A stretch of DNA of 64,000 nt. Origin: an uncultured bacterium (GTDB lineage: Bacteria > Bacillota > Clostridia > Oscillospirales > Oscillospiraceae). This document shows, in pieces, positions 61,055-64,000 of this stretch. The first letter of the stretch is position 1. Every line of letters begins with the position of its first letter. A model generated the notes under the pieces. That model ran no database searches. It was not told where the DNA came from and worked only from the letters and a program-made list of their open reading frames with translations. A program made the translations under genes and the position numbers. The DNA is taken from positions 1 through 64,000 of the forward strand of contig CASFCS010000026.1 of assembly GCA_949293245.1 (NCBI GenBank), written 5' to 3'.

Positions 61055-61093
61055 GGGCCTATAGCTCAGCTGGGAGAGCGTTCGGTTCGCATC
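61055..61093 (+). pseudogene. Degenerate 5' half of a tRNA-Ala
   Basis: The first 26 bases (GGGCCTATAGCTCAGCTGGG then AGAGCG) are a perfect acceptor strand and D-arm of a bacterial tRNA-Ala. They are followed by TTCGG-TTCGCAT-CC, an anticodon loop identical to the intact gene at 61225, but the 3' anticodon stem does not pair and no T-arm or acceptor 3' strand follows. It looks like a tRNA fragment left by recombination or by sequence loss. Confidence 0.75.
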
Positions 61094-61224
61094 CATATGT
61101 AGTCACATCCCACAGCTTTGGTTTCCTTCCAACTTGGCAGTCCGATTTTCCGGATTTCGCCTCAAAATCGAATATCTCAAAAATCTGTTTTTCATAACTT
61201 TTTTAATTGAAAAATGGCTGATTT

Positions 61225-61300
61225 GGGCGGTTAGCTCAGCTGGGAGAGCGCGGCGTTCGCATCGCCGAGGTCGAGGGTTCGATCCCCTTACCGTCCACCA
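61225..61300 (+). tRNA. tRNA-Ala (anticodon CGC)
   Basis: Full cloverleaf: acceptor GGGCGGT/ACCGTCC including the alanine identity pair G3-U70, D-arm GCTC...GAGC, anticodon stem CGGCG/CGCCG around loop TTCGCAT with anticodon CGC (reads GCG), T-arm GAGGG-TTCGATC-CCCTT, and encoded CCA. A terminator follows at once. Confidence 0.93.
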
Positions 61301-61307
61301 AAATTGG

Positions 61308-61339
61308 AAATCGCCGCAGTGAAAACTGCGGCGATTTTT
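61308..61339 (+). terminator. Terminator after tRNA-Ala
   Basis: Arms AAATCGCCGCAGT / ACTGCGGCGATTT with GAAA loop and T-tail. Confidence 0.9.
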
Positions 61340-61388
61340 CATTTGACCACAGAAATACCACAGACGGATTTCCGGTTTGACCACTTGA

Positions 61389-61423
61389 CGGGCACCCCCT
61401 TCTCGGGAGTGCCCGCCTTTTTT
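61389..61423 (+). terminator. Second terminator-like hairpin downstream of tRNA-Ala
   Basis: Stem CGGGCAC / GTGCCCG with a partly paired interior, followed by CCTTTTTTG. Between the two terminators TTTGACCAC occurs twice (61342 and 61374), a possible short direct repeat at an integration boundary. From 61424 to 61583 I see no supported gene. Confidence 0.65.
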
Positions 61424-61583
61424 GTTTACAGCGGCCCAGAAGTTGAGGGGCTTTCTTCGGAATCTGGGATATGACGGTGACCTGGCCAGCGCCTACGACC
61501 ACTTTATGCGCCGGACGATGTTCCTCCAGCGCATAGAGGAGGTTCAGAGTTCCAGAGGCCTAAAAGCGAGCCAAGATATTTTG

Positions 61584-62336
61584 TTATCCTTCAAACTTCT
61601 CAATCCGGCAGAGCCCCATTTTCCCCCACGGGCCGCTGACCATTTTGCCCAGGGCCGAAGAAATTTGTATGGCGTGCTCTGCGTTAGCCGCGATCAGGAA
61701 GTAATCTCTCACAGTGCCTTTTGGGCAGGTAAGAACGGATACCGGTTTATTTTGAACCCCTTCGATTCCAAGCAATCTTTCTTTGAACTCCGGGAAAAAG
61801 GTCTCCGGCTTTTTCCGGGGACGGTGATTGTAGAGCACCACACTTTGTCCCCGCTTCAAGTAATCGCTCAGTTCTTCGTCCCATACATACTTGACGCTTT
61901 TCGCCGAACGCTTTCCAACGCTCTTCACGCTGAGACCATTGTCGGGATCCAGAAAAACAATCTCACAAGGTGCCAATGTCTCCAAGGCATTGTTGTGCCA
62001 CTGATATCGGCCAGCAACAGAAATCGCTTCGTGATAATACACTGTTTTACCGGGATTCAGAAGAGCTGCTTGTTCCAGCTGAGCAATGGAACGTACATCA
62101 CTTTCCGAGATTTCACGCAGCGCACCAGCCAGGGGTTCGTCACACACGAAATACTTCGGATTGATTTTGTGTTTTCCATCCTCATGGAGAAAGGTGCCAG
62201 TATCTTTGTCCCGCTCGCTTTCCGGCGGCTCTGCCTTATACCAGTTGACACCCAAAGAAAAACCCTCCGAAAGAAGTGCTTTCAAAAGTCCGAATTTCCC
62301 AAAATCACCAATGTCGCCCGCATATCGATCCTGCAT
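61584..62336 (-). CDS. Unrecognised conserved protein of accessory island, DPDNG motif
   Basis: A 250-residue soluble protein starting MQDRYAGDIGDFGKFGLLKALL. Conserved-looking features: the N-terminal motif RYAGDIGDFGKFGLL, a GVNWYKAEP strand, HEDGKHKINP, and VFLDPDNGLSVKSVG after a predicted strand. That last segment is shaped like motif IV of Rossmann-fold methyltransferases (D-P-P-Y-like), but I do not claim the activity. SVVLYNHRPRKK and KPVSVLTCPKGTVRDYFLIAA follow. I recall similar GDIGDFGKFGLL proteins as hypotheticals near restriction or mobile genes, but cannot verify that. ATG 62336 follows GAGGGAATGT; GTG 62348 is an alternative. It is the last gene of a three-gene minus-strand operon, more AT-rich than the rest of the window. 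Confidence 0.78.
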   Translation of the reverse strand: MQDRYAGDIGDFGKFGLLKALLSEGFSLGVNWYKAEPPESERDKDTGTFLHEDGKHKINPKYFVCDEPLAGALREISESDVRSIAQLEQAALLNPGKTVYYHEAISVAGRYQWHNNALETLAPCEIVFLDPDNGLSVKSVGKRSAKSVKYVWDEELSDYLKRGQSVVLYNHRPRKKPETFFPEFKERLLGIEGVQNKPVSVLTCPKGTVRDYFLIAANAEHAIQISSALGKMVSGPWGKMGLCRIEKFEG

Positions 62337-62360
62337 ACATTCCCTCACTTTTTCAAACGC

Positions 62361-62909
62361 TCATGATGGATGTTCTTCCTCCGACAGGCGGAACACCACC
62401 ATCTCATCTATCGATATTTCACTCAGTTTGCAGGGGATACCGCCCCGAAGATAGGGCTGTAACTGATAAAATGCCATGCATTGCTCCAAATGCTCCAGCA
62501 GCTTGGCAGAGCGGCGGCGGTATCCATACTGCTTCAGCAGGGTTCGCAGCTTGATGCGCACATAACCGCAGTCCGAGAAAAATCGCAAGCGGAATCGCAC
62601 TTCTTTGAAGTACAAATCCAAATTCGAGAAATCACTGAGAAAGGATTCTTCACTGAGATGGGCACCGCAATCGGCGGCATCCCGCTGAATCACAGGAAAT
62701 TCCCGGTCGATACAGGGTTTCTCCCGAAGGTACAGCGACCAGTAGGCCACATCCAGCAGAAAGGTACGCCTGCTTTTCGCCAAATCCGGTGCAAGAAATG
62801 TCTGTTCCTCTGCCCATATTTTCTCCAAAAGCGCCGACTCCGCCCGGATGTCCAAGTCCCGGAAGCTCAGAAGCGCCGCCACGTCCAAAGCAGCATAAGG
62901 AAGCCCCAT
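62361..62909 (-). CDS. Unrecognised protein, middle gene of accessory operon
   Basis: A 182-residue soluble, mainly helical protein (MGLPYAALDVAALLSFRDLD, AESALLEKIWAEEQTFL). It is rich in aromatic and charged residues (YFKEVRFRLRFFSDCGYVRIKLRTLLKQYGYRRRS) with no membrane segment or catalytic signature that I recognise. Its ATG overlaps the stop of the helicase-HNH gene (TAATG), so expression is coupled to it. Lower GC than the surrounding chromosome suggests transfer. It may be an accessory or regulatory partner of the nuclease. Function unknown. Confidence 0.75.
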   Translation of the reverse strand: MGLPYAALDVAALLSFRDLDIRAESALLEKIWAEEQTFLAPDLAKSRRTFLLDVAYWSLYLREKPCIDREFPVIQRDAADCGAHLSEESFLSDFSNLDLYFKEVRFRLRFFSDCGYVRIKLRTLLKQYGYRRRSAKLLEHLEQCMAFYQLQPYLRGGIPCKLSEISIDEMVVFRLSEEEHPS

Positions 62910-64000
62910 TACTGGTCCCCCTTGCGTCCATTACAGCTGCGGCACAGGATCTGCAGATTTTCCGGCACGCTCTTTCCACCTTTGTTCATGGGGAGGATAT
63001 GATCCACTTGAAAGGGAACCCTGCTGGCCGCTTCCATGCCGCAGCAGGCACAGCGATAGGTTCCCTGCGGCGTTTGGGCCTTGTCAAAGGCCCCATCTCT
63101 CAGTTCTTTTTCTCTCTGGGGATCCAGCTTGCCGATCTCATAGAGGGGGAGATCTTCCAACGCCTTGGTGTCATAAGTAATATGCTCGTCATAGAGGCCG
63201 GGATGGGCCAGCTTGTTTTTCTCGATCTCCACCTGATGCATAAAGTATAGCTTTCGCCCAAAGAACAGCCGCAGAAGGTTGTCATCCCCCTGGTTCCAAA
63301 GCGAATCAACATACTCCGCCGCTTTCCTCTGACCCATATCCTCATCCCAAATGTGTTTGGCAATGGCTCCCACATCCAGACGGCTGCGGTCAATATGGTC
63401 AAAGGTATAGAAGGCAGGGGCTGCCTCATACTGGGCATAGTACTTCAAAATGCGCACCACATCATCTGTTGAGTAAGGCGGGATCATCTCGCCGCAGAAA
63501 TAGGTATTCCGGCACTGGCGCTCCATCTGCCTCAGAACTTCCTTGGGCAGATACTCCTCTGTCGCACCAAAACTTGAAAAGAGGGCGGGCAAATTCTTCA
63601 TCATCTGGCGGTAGGCCTCTGCCGTACTGTCATAGACCATGACCTGACAGGAGAGGTCCATGCCGTTTTCCTCCAGATAGGAAAAGGCATACATCCCCAC
63701 GGGGATCCGCTGGGTAAAAGGCACCTTCTCCAAGGCAGTGGTATCGATGGAGTTATCCAGCATGGTAGCAAATTCTTCAATTTTGGAGAGGGAAATCATG
63801 CGGATTTCCCTCTGAATGCGGTCTGCCATATCGTCCGAGAACTCGTTATTCCCTTCAAACAGGCTCTCGGGATTGACCCAGGCGATATGCTCATCCCAGT
63901 CGTCCACAAAGGATACGATGTAGGCGGTATCCGTTCCTCCTGCAGCGGGTCCGCGCAGTGCGCGTCCCACCATCTGGGTCATCAGAATGGTGGAGACGGT
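62909..64000 (-). CDS. SF2 helicase with C-terminal HNH nuclease, N-terminus beyond window
   Basis: The 363 visible codons are the C-terminal part. They open with superfamily 2 helicase motif VI (TQMVGRALRGPAAGGT), so the ATPase core lies past 64000. A long helical middle follows (about 60-310 of the visible part). The end is an HNH endonuclease: CACCGMEAASRVPFQVDHILPMNKGG and LQILCRSCNGRKGD, with zinc cysteines CxxC...CxxC and the catalytic DH pair. This architecture (DNA/RNA translocase plus HNH) is typical of phage-defence or restriction-like genes. It is the first visible gene of the island operon and overlaps the next by TAATG. Confidence 0.88.
   Translation of the reverse strand, partial: TVSTILMTQMVGRALRGPAAGGTDTAYIVSFVDDWDEHIAWVNPESLFEGNNEFSDDMADRIQREIRMISLSKIEEFATMLDNSIDTTALEKVPFTQRIPVGMYAFSYLEENGMDLSCQVMVYDSTAEAYRQMMKNLPALFSSFGATEEYLPKEVLRQMERQCRNTYFCGEMIPPYSTDDVVRILKYYAQYEAAPAFYTFDHIDRSRLDVGAIAKHIWDEDMGQRKAAEYVDSLWNQGDDNLLRLFFGRKLYFMHQVEIEKNKLAHPGLYDEHITYDTKALEDLPLYEIGKLDPQREKELRDGAFDKAQTPQGTYRCACCGMEAASRVPFQVDHILPMNKGGKSVPENLQILCRSCNGRKGDQ

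Noticed and set aside
61236-61502. Minus-strand open frame of 88 codons running through the tRNA-Ala gene
   Set aside because: It is the familiar spurious translation of a tRNA complement (ending in a GIEPST-type peptide), with no start site support.
61422-62366. Plus-strand open frame of 314 codons
   Set aside because: Most of it is antisense to the better supported gene at 61584-62336. The first 50 codons (LRGFLRNLGYDGDLASAYDHF) look protein-like and might be a remnant, but there is no start site and no family I recognise.

Overview
The window is GC-rich (most third codon positions are G or C) and has the gene content of a chromosome from a gut-type member of class Clostridia, most likely family Oscillospiraceae (Flavonifractor/Pseudoflavonifractor/Intestinimonas-like). 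This placement is inferred from T-box and SAM-I leaders, an Rnf complex in C-D-G-E-A-B order, an L7Ae-like gene before rpsL, a Gram-positive LexA box and a large Firmicutes-type SRP RNA. No rRNA or species marker fixes it further.

Layout. 1-3.6 kb: ilvB-ilvN-ilvC on the minus strand behind a consensus promoter and a T-box whose specifier reads GUC (Val). 3.8-8.8 kb: rnfCDGEAB, the ferredoxin:NAD+ oxidoreductase ion pump, followed by a perfect 52-bp palindrome. 9-10.4 kb: a zinc-dependent phospholipase C-like protein and a GNAT acetyltransferase. 10.5-19.1 kb: two closely related T-box leaders, one with specifier UAC (Tyr) before an acyl/aryl-CoA synthetase and a sodium:solute symporter, the other with UUC (Phe) before iorA-iorB-crcB-phenylacetate-CoA ligase-ACT protein. 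Together these look like an arylacetate salvage regulon: uptake, CoA activation and reductive carboxylation to arylpyruvates, switched on by uncharged aromatic tRNAs. 19.1-31.4 kb: LTA synthase-like protein, DUF362 ferredoxin protein, secreted NlpC/P60 enzyme, ahcY and SAM-I-controlled metK, a glycosyltransferase/O-antigen-ligase pair, a lipoprotein and a rhomboid-like protein lacking the catalytic signature. 31.5-33.8 kb: a pyruvyl transferase/F420-hydrogenase-beta fusion.

34-46.8 kb is the rpoB-rpoC / L7Ae-rpsL-rpsG-fusA-tuf block. Both rpoB and fusA are broken by the loss of about 31-34 nt at strongly conserved places. Because both genes are essential, assembly or sequencing error is the most likely cause. 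46.9-60.9 kb: MscS channel, PiT transporter, SOS-controlled dinB, CofE-like ligase, a three-gene LRR / VWA-metallopeptidase-like / MoxR operon, a PAS-GGDEF-EAL protein, and an SRP RNA-dnaX-ybaB-ArAE cluster.

61-64 kb: a degenerate tRNA half and an intact tRNA-Ala(CGC), then a visibly more AT-rich minus-strand operon of an SF2 helicase-HNH nuclease (cut by the window end) and two unrecognised proteins. This looks like a tRNA-associated accessory island and is a candidate defence system. The strongest new observations are the Tyr/Phe T-box regulon and this island.
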